A stretch of DNA of 34,332 nucleotides from Bacteroidetes bacterium UBA7692 (GTDB lineage Bacteria > Bacteroidota > Bacteroidia > Chitinophagales > LD1). Both the position numbers and the translations under genes were made by a program. This document shows positions 7,664 through 15,315 of the stretch, one piece after another. Within the stretch, counting starts at the first letter, position 1. Each line of letters opens with the position of its first letter. Under the pieces are notes generated by a model. It was not told the origin of the DNA and did not search any database. It saw only the letters and a program-made list of their open reading frames with translations. The stretch is from positions 27,719-62,050 of the forward strand of contig DLGO01000027.1 of the NCBI GenBank assembly GCA_002482725.1. The letters are read 5' to 3'.

Positions 7664-8422
7664 TTATGGTTGAATAGCAGCCGGGCGCATAAACTCGCTG
7701 CACAATATTGCTGTGGCCATGGCCGCATTCAATGACTCCGCGCCACCAAAGCTGGGGATACTTACCGGATGAGTGATATATGGTAAAAGCGCCTGCGATA
7801 TACCATTGGCTTCATTGCCTATCAGCAATATGCCTTTGGCACCCAAGTCCTGCTTATATACATTTTCACCCTCCAGCAATGCCCCGTAAACAGGTAGCGC
7901 TGTTTTGGCAAAGACCTGCTGCAGATTGGTATAAGTAATACCCGTTCGGAAAAGCGAACCCTTGGCCGCACTCACCGTTTTGGGGTTATAGGCATCTACA
8001 CAATCCTCCGAACACAATATATGCTGTATGCCAAACCAGTCTGCTATACGGATAATAGAACCCAGATTGCCCGGGTCGTTGATACTGTCGAGTGCAAGGT
8101 ATAGGCTACCTTTTTCCAATGCAGGAATAGCTCCTGAAGCAGGAATACTTGCCACCGCAATCACTTCATCGGGCTGGGTATGGGTGCTGCATGCCTTTAA
8201 TTCTTCGGCAGTGGCTTCAAAAATTTCTATTTTTTTATTTCCTGTCAGTTCCCTGTTGGCCTGTAGCCAGGATGCAGTGGCATAAAGGCTTTGCACATAA
8301 TAGCCGGACGACAACAATTCAGCTACTGTTTTGTTACCTTCTACTAAAAAAGCTTTATGCTCGTGTCTGAATTTTTTTAAATGCAGGGAATTAAGAAATT
8401 TGATTCGTACTTTGGAAATCAT
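7664..8422 (-). CDS. TrmH/SpoU-family RNA 2'-O-methyltransferase
   Basis: 252 residues. An N-terminal substrate-binding part (FRHEHKAFLVEGNKTVAELL) precedes the SPOUT knot with motif 1 NDPGNLGSIIRIA (Asn119, Arg125), motif 2 GILLIGNEANGIS and motif 3 SLNAAMATAI. The family methylates ribose 2'-OH of rRNA or tRNA using SAM; the exact target is not predictable. Its start is 34 bp from the tamL start on the other strand. An SpoU methyltransferase next to tamL is an arrangement I recall from Bacteroidota. Confidence 0.92.
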   Translation of the reverse strand: MISKVRIKFLNSLHLKKFRHEHKAFLVEGNKTVAELLSSGYYVQSLYATASWLQANRELTGNKKIEIFEATAEELKACSTHTQPDEVIAVASIPASGAIPALEKGSLYLALDSINDPGNLGSIIRIADWFGIQHILCSEDCVDAYNPKTVSAAKGSLFRTGITYTNLQQVFAKTALPVYGALLEGENVYKQDLGAKGILLIGNEANGISQALLPYITHPVSIPSFGGAESLNAAMATAILCSEFMRPAAIQP

Positions 8423-8456
8423 TTATAGTAATCTATTGCCGAAAGTAGAAATAAAA

Positions 8457-10805
8457 GTGCTGATAAAACCTTTGGGTCTGAATAAAATATTGTTATTGCT
8501 TTTTGTGGCCTCTATATTGGCGCTCACGGGTTGCTCGTCTACCAGGAACATACCCGAGGGCAGCTACCTCGTAAATAAGAACAAGGTAATATTTGACAAG
8601 GTAAAGGATGTAGCCGAGCGCGAAAGGCTGCGCGCCGACCTGAGCCAGGTAGTAGTGCAAAAAACCAACCGCAAGCTGCTGGGCATGCCCATGCGCCTGT
8701 GGATATACAACAACGCCACCAAGCCCAGGAAAAAGATAAACAAGTTCCGCAACTGGCTGCAGACCAAAGTAGGCGAGCCGCCCGTGGTATTCGATTCGCT
8801 GCAGGCGCAGCGCACCATAAGCCTGATGGAGAACTACCTGTTCAACTATGGGTACTTTTATGGCGATGCCACCTTTACCGTAGCTACCAAAAAGAAAAAG
8901 ATGACGGTGACCTACACCGTGAAGCAGGGTCCTGTATGGCGCATAGGCAATGTAGTATTCCCGGTTGGCACCACCGTATCGGAAAAGCTGGTAAAAGTAA
9001 AAGAGGGCAACACCTACCTGAAAAAGGGCCTGCGCTTTGACATAACCACAGTGAATGCAGAGCGCGTGCGTATAGAAAATGACCTGCGCAACTCGGGCTA
9101 TTACTACTTCAACAAAGAGTACATTACCTACGACTTCGATACCACCCGAGAGAAATATGTGGTAGACATAAAAATGAAGCTCTACCAGCCCACAGACACT
9201 ACCGAGCACCAGCCATACCGCATAAACGACATCTATGTAATATCGGACTATGACGCGGGCCTCAGCGAAGGTCTCAGCGGCAGGGATACAGTGCGGGTAA
9301 ACGAGTTCCTCTTCATACAGCAAAAGATGAAGATAAAACGGAGGATACTGATGGAGTCCATCTTCTTCCGCAAGGGTGAGCTGTTTACAGCAGATGCCTT
9401 TCAGCGCACGCTGCGCAGGTTGAATGAGCTAGGCACCTTCAAGTTCGTAAGCCTGGAGTTCAACAGATTGAACAGAAGGGATACCAGCCTGCTGCTGAAT
9501 GGTTTTGTTTACCTGACACCTGCCAAAAAGCAAACCCTGATGGGCGGCATAGATGCCAACCACAACTTTGAGGGGCTTACGGGTCTTGGCGGGCAGATAT
9601 CTTACCGCAACAGGAACCTGAGCAAGGGAGCCGACCAATTACAGCTGGATTTCAGCGCCAACATACAATTGAACTTCAGCAAAAAGAACCTAAAGCTGAA
9701 AGCCGATGATATCATCAACACCGTATTGCTTACGGCCGATGCCACTTATTACCTGAACCGTTTTGCATTGCCATTTAAGGTAGGAGTAAATGCCAACACC
9801 AATCCCAAGACCAGGATAAACGGGCGGTACAGCTACGAGATACGGCATGACTTCCCTTCCAACATAAAGCTATACACCTCCAATACATTTACCACCACCT
9901 ATGGCTATGAGTGGAGCTCGCGCAGGTACATCAGACATTATTATAACCCTACTTTCCTCAACTTCTTTACCATCAATAAAACGGACTCTTTCAACAACTT
10001 CCTTGCCAAGCGCCCATCGCTGAAGCGAAGCTACGACCAGCAGATAACCTGGGGTTCCAACTATGCCTTTATATACAGCAACCAGAAGTCGGCCACCGAC
10101 CTGTGGTACACCACGCTGCGCGGCGGCGTGGAAATAGCGGGCAACATACTATATGCGGGCTTCCGCGCGGCAAACAGCAAGTCATCGCAGCAGGATAGCT
10201 TCCTTATATTCAAGGTGCCTTTTTCGCAGTATGCGCGCTTTGAGGCAGAGTGGCGCAACTATGTGCGCATCACGCGGCACAGCTCCTTTGCCATGCGCAG
10301 TTACGCAGGTATCGGTATCCCTTATGGCAACTCCAAATCTCTGCCTTATGTAAAGCAGTTTTTTGTGGGTGGATTGAACAGCCTTCGCGGATTCCAGATC
10401 AGGGAGATAGGCCCCGGAGGATTTGTGGACTCCACTGTAAATATAGACGACCCCAAAGCAAGCCAGGGAACACTCTTCATAGACCAGGTGGGCGATATCA
10501 AAATGGAAGTAAATGCCGAGATACGCTTCGATATCTACAAATGGCTAAAGGGCGCTGCTTTTATAGATGCAGGCAACGTATGGCTGATACGCGAAGACCC
10601 ATCGCGACCAAAGGGTGTATTCGAGTTCAACCGCTTCTGGCGGGAGTTTGGTATAAGCGCCGGTGCAGGCGTGCGTATGGACTTCAACTTCTTTGTAATA
10701 AGGCTCGACTACGGTGTACCAATTCGCGACCCGCGCATAGCAGGCGACAACAAATGGACAATCCGCAAAGGGCAGTTTAACCTAGGCATCGGGTATCCGT
10801 TCTAA
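8457..10805 (+). CDS. tamL: TamL: lipoprotein TamA/BamA-family outer-membrane translocation protein
   Basis: About 782 residues from the GTG at 8457. Upstream in-frame TTG starts lie in or near the divergent TrmH gene, and no ATG precedes the signal sequence. The N-terminus is a lipoprotein signal ending in lipobox LALTGC, then SSTRNIPEG. POTRA-like repeats follow, for example QGPVWRIGNVVFP and FRKGELFTADAFQRTLRRLN. The C-terminal half is an Omp85 16-strand barrel with the loop-6 motif VGGLNSLRGFQIREIGPG and a terminal Phe. TamL is the Bacteroidota lipidated TamA counterpart that works with inner-membrane TamB in outer-membrane protein or lipid transport. tamB, often next to tamL, is not here; a DUF1801 gene follows. 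Confidence 0.88.
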   Translation: MLIKPLGLNKILLLLFVASILALTGCSSTRNIPEGSYLVNKNKVIFDKVKDVAERERLRADLSQVVVQKTNRKLLGMPMRLWIYNNATKPRKKINKFRNWLQTKVGEPPVVFDSLQAQRTISLMENYLFNYGYFYGDATFTVATKKKKMTVTYTVKQGPVWRIGNVVFPVGTTVSEKLVKVKEGNTYLKKGLRFDITTVNAERVRIENDLRNSGYYYFNKEYITYDFDTTREKYVVDIKMKLYQPTDTTEHQPYRINDIYVISDYDAGLSEGLSGRDTVRVNEFLFIQQKMKIKRRILMESIFFRKGELFTADAFQRTLRRLNELGTFKFVSLEFNRLNRRDTSLLLNGFVYLTPAKKQTLMGGIDANHNFEGLTGLGGQISYRNRNLSKGADQLQLDFSANIQLNFSKKNLKLKADDIINTVLLTADATYYLNRFALPFKVGVNANTNPKTRINGRYSYEIRHDFPSNIKLYTSNTFTTTYGYEWSSRRYIRHYYNPTFLNFFTINKTDSFNNFLAKRPSLKRSYDQQITWGSNYAFIYSNQKSATDLWYTTLRGGVEIAGNILYAGFRAANSKSSQQDSFLIFKVPFSQYARFEAEWRNYVRITRHSSFAMRSYAGIGIPYGNSKSLPYVKQFFVGGLNSLRGFQIREIGPGGFVDSTVNIDDPKASQGTLFIDQVGDIKMEVNAEIRFDIYKWLKGAAFIDAGNVWLIREDPSRPKGVFEFNRFWREFGISAGAGVRMDFNFFVIRLDYGVPIRDPRIAGDNKWTIRKGQFNLGIGYPF

Positions 10806-10819
10806 ACTCATTTCTCAAC

Positions 10820-11236
10820 ATGCCAAAACCACCAAAGAAAACAGATGCCGAGCTTGTAGCCGAATATTTCGGGCAACTTGACCATCCACTAAAGGATGTA
10901 GTACAACTATTGCGAAGGAGCATATTAGCCGCCGATGTCACCGTTGGCGAGCAGATAAAATGGAACTCCCCTAGCTTTTACTATACCGGCGATATGAAGC
11001 CCTTTGACCCCAAAGAATACAAGCGCGACATAGTGGTACTGAACCTGCACAAAAAAGACCATGTGCTGCTGATATTCCCGACAGGGGCCAGAATTAAGGA
11101 TGCATCCGGATTGCTGGAAGGCAAGTTTACCGATGGTAGAAAGATGATAACCATTCGCAGCTTAGCCGATGCCGAAGGCAAAGCCCACGGGATACAGCAG
11201 GTGATAAGGGAATGGCTCAATACTGTCGAAAAATAG
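10820..11236 (+). CDS. DUF1801-domain protein
   Basis: 138 residues, single domain. VAEYFGQLDHPLKDVVQLLR, GEQIKWNSPSFYYTG, LHKKDHVLLIFPTGARI and the C-terminal IQQVIREWL follow the DUF1801 (YdhG-like) pattern. The family has a small alpha/beta fold sometimes compared with iron-chaperone frataxin-like proteins; no reaction is established. It starts 14 bp after tamL, so it is probably read through from the tamL promoter, though a functional link is not implied. It converges on the lipoprotein gene at 11271. Confidence 0.85.
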   Translation: MPKPPKKTDAELVAEYFGQLDHPLKDVVQLLRRSILAADVTVGEQIKWNSPSFYYTGDMKPFDPKEYKRDIVVLNLHKKDHVLLIFPTGARIKDASGLLEGKFTDGRKMITIRSLADAEGKAHGIQQVIREWLNTVEK

Positions 11237-11270
11237 GATTACCTCAATCACTTATTACAGCATTACGCTA

Positions 11271-11687
11271 CTATAATATCTCTATAAAAGTAGCCGTCTG
11301 AGAAGACTTAATCTGTAGTGGCCTGTAAATAGAAATATCGCGCAGGGTATAATTGTTGGAGCCGGAATTCTTTTCCTCTTCCTGCTCTTTGCCAGACACA
11401 TGTATGATATAGTCGCCATGCTCATAAGTGCCGAAATCCAGCGTATAAACTGATACCGCAAATTGCGTAGCCAGAATAGTAGAATCCGCTGCCAGCAAAT
11501 CCACCCTCAGGAAATCATCCAGCGCGTAATAATATTTGCTCGTTGGCTGCCGGTCGTAGCGCACGGTAACTTTTACGCCTCCTGTTTTTGTAAGGGCTTC
11601 AATTTCTTTAACCTCATCTTTGGCGCATCCGCTTATACCGACTATGGCAACAACTAAAAGGGCTATTGCAGTTATTTTGTTTTTCAT
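11271..11687 (-). CDS. Small putative lipoprotein of unknown function
   Basis: 138 residues from the ATG at 11687 (MKNKITAIALLVVAIVGISG); an ATG 15 bp upstream at 11702 is possible. The signal ends in lipobox GISGC, so export and lipidation are likely. The mature part has beta-rich stretches (GGVKVTVRYDRQ, YYYALDDFLRVDLLAADST, EHGDYIIHVSG), suggesting one beta-sandwich domain. I do not recognise a family. The Lys and Asp right after the lipidated Cys (CAKDEV) do not match the negatively charged surface-export signal described in Bacteroidota, so it probably faces the periplasm. Confidence 0.7.
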   Translation of the reverse strand: MKNKITAIALLVVAIVGISGCAKDEVKEIEALTKTGGVKVTVRYDRQPTSKYYYALDDFLRVDLLAADSTILATQFAVSVYTLDFGTYEHGDYIIHVSGKEQEEEKNSGSNNYTLRDISIYRPLQIKSSQTATFIEIL

Positions 11688-11730
11688 ATTCGCTATAAAC
11701 ATACTATTTAATTTCCTTTTTCATGGCACC

Positions 11731-11766
11731 CGCCTGCACCGCCCCTCCGGCCTCCCTGCGCAGGCG
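11731..11766. repeat. GC-rich inverted repeat (REP-like)
   Basis: Seven-base arms CGCCTGC (11731-11737) and GCAGGCG (11760-11766) enclose 22 bases containing CCGGCC-type sequence. They sit in an approximately 80-bp GC-rich block (11725-11806) inside otherwise AT-rich intergenic DNA. This fits a dispersed palindromic element; whether other copies exist in the genome cannot be seen here. Confidence 0.4.
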
Positions 11767-11956
11767 CCGGGCTATCCGTTCCTACTCCTCGCTCCGCTGT
11801 GGGGTATATTCACGTTATTCTATTTCCGGAGTTCATGAATCTTCGATTTCTACTGCTATCCCTGGCGCGGGTCGCAAGTGTAGTAGTGTTGTCGGTCATA
11901 GCTACGGTAATTTCAGCCAGTTCTTAAACTACACTTTACCTTAATTATCAACTACT

Positions 11957-12000
11957 TACCGCGGTTTCGCTGCGGTAGTTGCTTCGGTATATTATACCGC
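11957..12000. repeat. TACCGC/GCGGTA hairpin cluster and 15-bp palindrome
   Basis: TACCGC at 11957 and 11995 flanks GCGGTA at 11972, so alternative stems can form on either side. The right part is the palindrome CGGTATATTATACCG (11985-11999). The GCGGTA hexamer recurs downstream at about 12190, 12285, 12464 and 12475. Confidence 0.5.
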
Positions 12001-12002
12001 TA

Positions 12003-12157
12003 TGTCAAAGAACGTCTACCCCATCTGACACCAACTCTTATTTTATGCGTTTAGTGTCATTTTATTAACCCATCGTACCATTTTTATACTGATAATCAGT
12101 CTCTTATTTCAATTCTAAAAATGACATAAAAATTATTTTTGGTGTCATTTAGTGTCA
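12003..12157. repeat. Cluster of six TGTCA/TGACA cores
   Basis: TGTCA or its complement occurs at 12003, 12026, 12055, 12122, 12143 and 12153. TGACACCAA (12026-12034) and TTGGTGTCA (12139-12147) form a 9-bp inverted pair, and TTTAGTGTCA is repeated directly at 12050 and 12148. The pattern resembles an operator or iteron array, but no regulator or replication gene lies beside it. Confidence 0.4.
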
Positions 12158-12174
12158 CGCCCTTGCCGTCACTT

Positions 12175-12480
12175 CTGTCGGTAAAACCTGCGGTACTTTT
12201 CCCTCCTCCTACTTGTTAAAAAATGGCGGTGGTTGGCGGTGGTTGGCGGAATTTGCACTTTTCAGCATGGGGTCCATTATTCTTGCGGTACTTTTCTCCA
12301 CCCAAAACTATTACCTACCAACACATTCACCCAAAATCCTGTCGGTAAAATCAACATCAGAATTGTCGGCTTCAAAACATCCACACCCCCAAAAAGTGGC
12401 GGTGGTTGGCGGTGGCTGGCGGAAATCGCGTTTTTTATACCTTTTTCGATTTGTTAAAACCTGCGGTACCCAATTGCGGT
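12175..12480. repeat. Mosaic of duplicated short segments
   Basis: A 28-base G-rich segment, itself three GGTTGGC-type units, occurs at 12224-12251 and 12397-12424 with one mismatch. CTGTCGGTAAAA occurs at 12175 and 12339. A 17-base segment containing AAAACCTGCGGTAC occurs at 12180 and 12453 with one mismatch. TGCGGTACTTTTC occurs at 12189 and 12284. The modules are shuffled, not a simple tandem array, which suggests repeated insertion or duplication of a small element. Confidence 0.65.
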
Positions 12481-12511
12481 ATTCTGTCGGTGTTTCATCC
12501 GGCTCTTCGCT

Positions 12512-12568
12512 GTTCGGGATGTTCCGAAGTGCATCCCCGAACCCAGACCACCGGGTTCTCTGAACCCG
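12512..12568. repeat. Two adjacent stem-loops
   Basis: Stem 1 pairs GTTCGGGAT (12512-12520) with ATCCCCGAAC (12533-12542) with one bulged C and a 12-base loop. Stem 2 pairs CGGGTTC (12552-12558) with GAACCCG (12562-12568) with a 3-base loop. Only nine bases separate them. No T-tract follows, so this is not an obvious terminator. It may be part of a structured RNA or REP-type element. Confidence 0.4.
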
Positions 12569-12875
12569 AACTTTGGCACCGATTATCTTACTTACTGCTG
12601 TCGGCTTTTTTCGCCTTAGCTATCTGCAGGCATTTCCTTGTGATAAAACCCAAATTCCCGTTTGTTCCCGGGCTGCTCCCATTCGTGAAATCTCAGAATC
12701 CGTTAATCCGTGATTCAGACAAAACAATAAAGAACGCTCCGGGTCCAAAACCCACCTGCTAAGGTAAATTCATATCCCCTCACACCGTTAGCAAAAAAGG
12801 CGGCAAAATTTTCAAATCCATCTAACCCTATGATTATCAGATGCGGGCATGGGTATAGAAAAAATGTTATTTCCT

Positions 12876-12905
12876 TTTTTTACCAACCATGTAGCTGGTA
12901 AAAAA
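12876..12905. repeat. AT-rich perfect hairpin
   Basis: TTTTTTACCA (12876-12885) pairs with TGGTAAAAAA (12896-12905) around a 10-base loop. It lies 120 bp beyond the stop of the CBS-domain gene, and on that strand would read as stem followed by A/T-rich sequence. It may act as a weak terminator. Confidence 0.4.
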
Positions 12906-13025
12906 TATTTACCGGCATGGGCAGCTAAAAGCAAATGCCGCAAGCAAATATTGCTCCCGACAATATTACCCGCAGCATTTACCGAACACACAGTTATTGC
13001 GGTGCTAACCGCATATCTTTTTTTA

Positions 13026-13451
13026 TCAGTTTTGGCTTAGTTGCCAGTTATAGGTACGCACCAGGTCTTTATTGGTAATAATACCATGTACCAGCCCATC
13101 CTTTACCACAGGCACTGCCTGAAACTTTCCATCGGCCAATATATCCAATATGGTTTCCAGCGAATCATCCACACCTACCGCAGTTGGGTTGCGTGTCATT
13201 ACTGCTTCTATCTTAAACTCCCTCTCCAGTGTGGCGGCATCCGTTGGCAAGCCTTCGGTAACTCGCTTGCCGATATATGCAAGCATATCGTTTACGCTGA
13301 TGATGCCGATCAGTTTATCATCAAAAGCCACAGGCAGGTGCTGTATTTTGTGCATGGTAAAGAACTCCATTACCTGGCCAAACTGGTTATTTAATCCTGC
13401 CACTACCACATTGGTGGTCATAATCTGCGATGCTGTAATATTTGTTTTCAT
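13026..13451 (-). CDS. Tandem CBS-domain protein
   Basis: 141 residues consisting of two CBS domains and nothing else. Domain 1 runs from ASQIMTTNVVVAGLNN to LIGIISVNDMLAYIG; domain 2 runs from IEAVMTRNPTAVGVDDSLET to LVHGIITNKDLVRTY. CBS pairs form Bateman modules that bind adenosine nucleotides (AMP, ATP, SAM) and act as energy sensors; stand-alone forms regulate other proteins or buffer nucleotides. The partner is unknown. A TAGCTTTG promoter element is present 23 bp upstream of the start. Confidence 0.92.
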   Translation of the reverse strand: MKTNITASQIMTTNVVVAGLNNQFGQVMEFFTMHKIQHLPVAFDDKLIGIISVNDMLAYIGKRVTEGLPTDAATLEREFKIEAVMTRNPTAVGVDDSLETILDILADGKFQAVPVVKDGLVHGIITNKDLVRTYNWQLSQN

Positions 13452-13473
13452 TGTTATGCTTGTTTAGCAGAAA

Positions 13474-13501
13474 CAAAGCTATCACTGCATCTGCAGCCAA
13501 A
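13474..13501 (-). promoter_or_regulatory. Bacteroidota-type promoter of the CBS-domain gene
   Basis: The minus strand reads TTTG (13501-13498), 16 bases, then TAGCTTTG (13481-13474), matching the TTTG...TAnnTTTG architecture with a spacer slightly short of usual. The predicted leader is about 15-20 bases. Confidence 0.5.
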
Positions 13502-13645
13502 GTATGACGCAAGTCAGTTAAATGTATGATGTAGGTTGGCTCTTGTATAGGCGTCGATTTATCGTGTCTCCACAACCGTATGGTGTATTTGAATTGATTT
13601 TTTGTTATGGTCGTTGGTCATTTCATTCTGTCGATGTGCGTCCAC

Positions 13646-13697
13646 AGAAGCGATTTTTCGCTTCTCTAAATCCGTATGGCTGCTAAATCCGTATGGC
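13646..13697. repeat. Hairpin followed by a tandem 15-mer upstream of gnd
   Basis: AGAAGCGA (13646-13653) pairs perfectly with TCGCTTCT (13658-13665) around TTTT. Directly after it CTAAATCCGTATGGC occurs twice, at 13666-13680 and 13683-13697 (period 17). The inner CCGTATGG also occurs at 13576. It is about 200-250 bp before gnd. It may be an operator or a decayed element. Confidence 0.5.
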
Positions 13698-13895
13698 AAG
13701 ACCCGCCCGGTACGATGTACCTGCCCGCCGAACCCAATTGCAATATTGCTTTTGCAAAACCCTATGGTGCATCAGCTACACCCAAAAGATTCAAAAAAGG
13801 GATTTTTTGCTAACACCTTGTTTTATAAGCACTACATTCGAACAGTTAGCGCCCCCATGCTGTTATAGTTTTTAACAAGGCATTAAAAAAAAAAT

Positions 13896-15314
13896 ATGAC
13901 ACAACAATATGATTTTGGGATGATAGGGCTCGGCACCATGGGTAGCAATCTGGTGTACAATATGTGCGACCACGGTTTCAACGTGGCGGGATTTGATAAG
14001 AATGAAAAGCAGGTAGCCACATTTACCGAACGCGCAGGTGACAAAAAGGTGTTTGGCACCACCAACCTTCAGGAGTTTATCGCGGCTTTGAAAAGCCCGC
14101 GCGTAATCATGATGCTGGTACCCGCAGGCGCGCCTGTAGATGCAGTAATTGAAGAATTGAAACCCCATCTGAGCCCTTCGGATTTATTAATGGATTGCGG
14201 CAACTCTCACTTTACGGATACAGACAGGAGAACAGCGGCCCTTGAGAAAGAAGGTTTCAGCTTTTTGGGTGTAGGCGTATCGGGTGGCGAGGAAGGCGCG
14301 CGCTTCGGGCCAAGCATCATGCCGGGCGGTACAAAGGATGTGTACGGCAGGGTATCTGCCATGCTGGAGGCAATATCGGCTAAGGTAGACGGCAAGCCAT
14401 GTGTAACTTATTTAGGTCCCGGTTCTGCCGGCCATTATGTAAAGATGGTGCACAACGGCATAGAGTATGGATTGATGCAGCTGATATCGGAAACCTACCA
14501 CCTGCTAAAAGAAGGCGGAGGCTTCAACAATTCCGAGCTGAACCAGGTATTCACCACATGGAATGATGGCTTGCTGAAATCATTTTTGATAGAGGTAACA
14601 GCTAAGATTTTTGCCCGAAAGGATGATGAAACAGGCAATGACCTGATAGACCTGATATCGGATGCCGCACACCAGAAAGGCACCGGTAAATGGACATCGC
14701 AGAACGCATTTGACCTCCAGGTGCCGATACCGGCAATAGATGTGGCGGTGGCCATGCGTGAGCTATCTGCACTAAAAGAAGAGCGAAAAAGCGCAGAAGA
14801 AAAATTACCTGCTACAGAGCAGGCAGAGCAAATATCTAAAGAGGATTGGGTGGAGTGTGTAGAGCAGGCTTTGTACTTTGCCTTTATCACCACCTACGCG
14901 CAGGGCATGGCGCTGTTGCAAACGGCATCCAAAGAATACAAATATGAGCTGAAGCTGGAAGAGGTGGCAAGCATCTGGCGAGGAGGCTGCATCATACGCG
15001 CCACGCTGCTGGAGCACATACGCGAGGCATACAGCAAGCAAAGCGGCCTGGCCAATATATTGCAGGATGACTTCTTTGCCCATGAGCTGAAAAAAGCAGA
15101 GCGCGGCATCAGGAAAACAATACAATCGGGCATAGGTGCAGGCATACCTATGGCGGCCCTATCGGCATCGCTGGCATACTACGACAGCTACCGCAGGGCA
15201 TGGCTGCCTACCAACCTGATACAGGCACAGCGCGACTACTTTGGTGCGCATACCTACGAGCGCGTAGACAGGCAAGGAACATTCCACACTAAATGGGAAC
15301 AAAAGCAAACATAA
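13896..15314 (+). CDS. gnd: 6-phosphogluconate dehydrogenase (decarboxylating)
   Basis: 472 residues, the size of the long dimeric form. GLGTMGS (11-17) binds the NADP dinucleotide; VSGGEEGARFGPSIMPGG and GHYVKMVHNGIEYG (179-192, catalytic Lys183 and Glu190) form the active site; the C-terminal domain ends in QRDYFGAHTYERVD. It oxidises 6-phosphogluconate to ribulose 5-phosphate and CO2, making NADPH in the cytoplasm. It is first in the operon: zwf starts one base after its stop. The gene order (last pathway step first) does not follow the pathway, but all three oxidative enzymes are together. Confidence 0.97.
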   Translation: MTQQYDFGMIGLGTMGSNLVYNMCDHGFNVAGFDKNEKQVATFTERAGDKKVFGTTNLQEFIAALKSPRVIMMLVPAGAPVDAVIEELKPHLSPSDLLMDCGNSHFTDTDRRTAALEKEGFSFLGVGVSGGEEGARFGPSIMPGGTKDVYGRVSAMLEAISAKVDGKPCVTYLGPGSAGHYVKMVHNGIEYGLMQLISETYHLLKEGGGFNNSELNQVFTTWNDGLLKSFLIEVTAKIFARKDDETGNDLIDLISDAAHQKGTGKWTSQNAFDLQVPIPAIDVAVAMRELSALKEERKSAEEKLPATEQAEQISKEDWVECVEQALYFAFITTYAQGMALLQTASKEYKYELKLEEVASIWRGGCIIRATLLEHIREAYSKQSGLANILQDDFFAHELKKAERGIRKTIQSGIGAGIPMAALSASLAYYDSYRRAWLPTNLIQAQRDYFGAHTYERVDRQGTFHTKWEQKQT

Positions 15315-15315
15315 A

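Larger units (their letters stand above)
11703..13025. other. Gene-free repeat-rich intergenic region
   Basis: 1.3 kb without a convincing gene. From left to right it holds a GC-rich inverted repeat (11731-11766), hairpins built on TACCGC/GCGGTA (11957-12000), a cluster of TGTCA cores (12003-12157), a mosaic of duplicated short segments (12175-12480), two adjacent stem-loops (12512-12568), a segment around 12690-12720 with ATCCGTTAATCCGTGATTCA reminiscent of intergenic sequence common in Bacteroidota, and an AT-rich hairpin (12876-12905). Open frames such as 12213-12563 run through the repeats, have low-complexity Gly/Trp content and no initiation signals. It could be decayed mobile DNA or a structured RNA locus. 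Confidence 0.6.
13452..13895. other. Intergenic region between CBS gene and gnd
   Basis: 444 bp with no credible gene. It contains the CBS-gene promoter at its left end and a hairpin plus tandem repeat at 13646-13697. Near 13833-13840 TACATTCG matches seven of eight positions of TAnnTTTG and could be the promoter of gnd-zwf-pgl (weak). The rest shows nothing I can name. Confidence 0.5.

Noticed and set aside
8493..9323. Long open frame opposite tamL
   Set aside because: It lies entirely within the well-supported TamL coding frame on the other strand and has no family motif; it is a shadow of tamL codon usage.
12213..12563. 116-codon open frame in the repeat-rich intergenic region
   Set aside because: It runs through the duplicated G-rich segments, which would give Gly/Trp-rich low complexity, and lacks recognisable domains or start signals.
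13602..13868. 88-codon open frame between the CBS gene and gnd
   Set aside because: It spans the hairpin and tandem repeat, has no family resemblance and no good start region.
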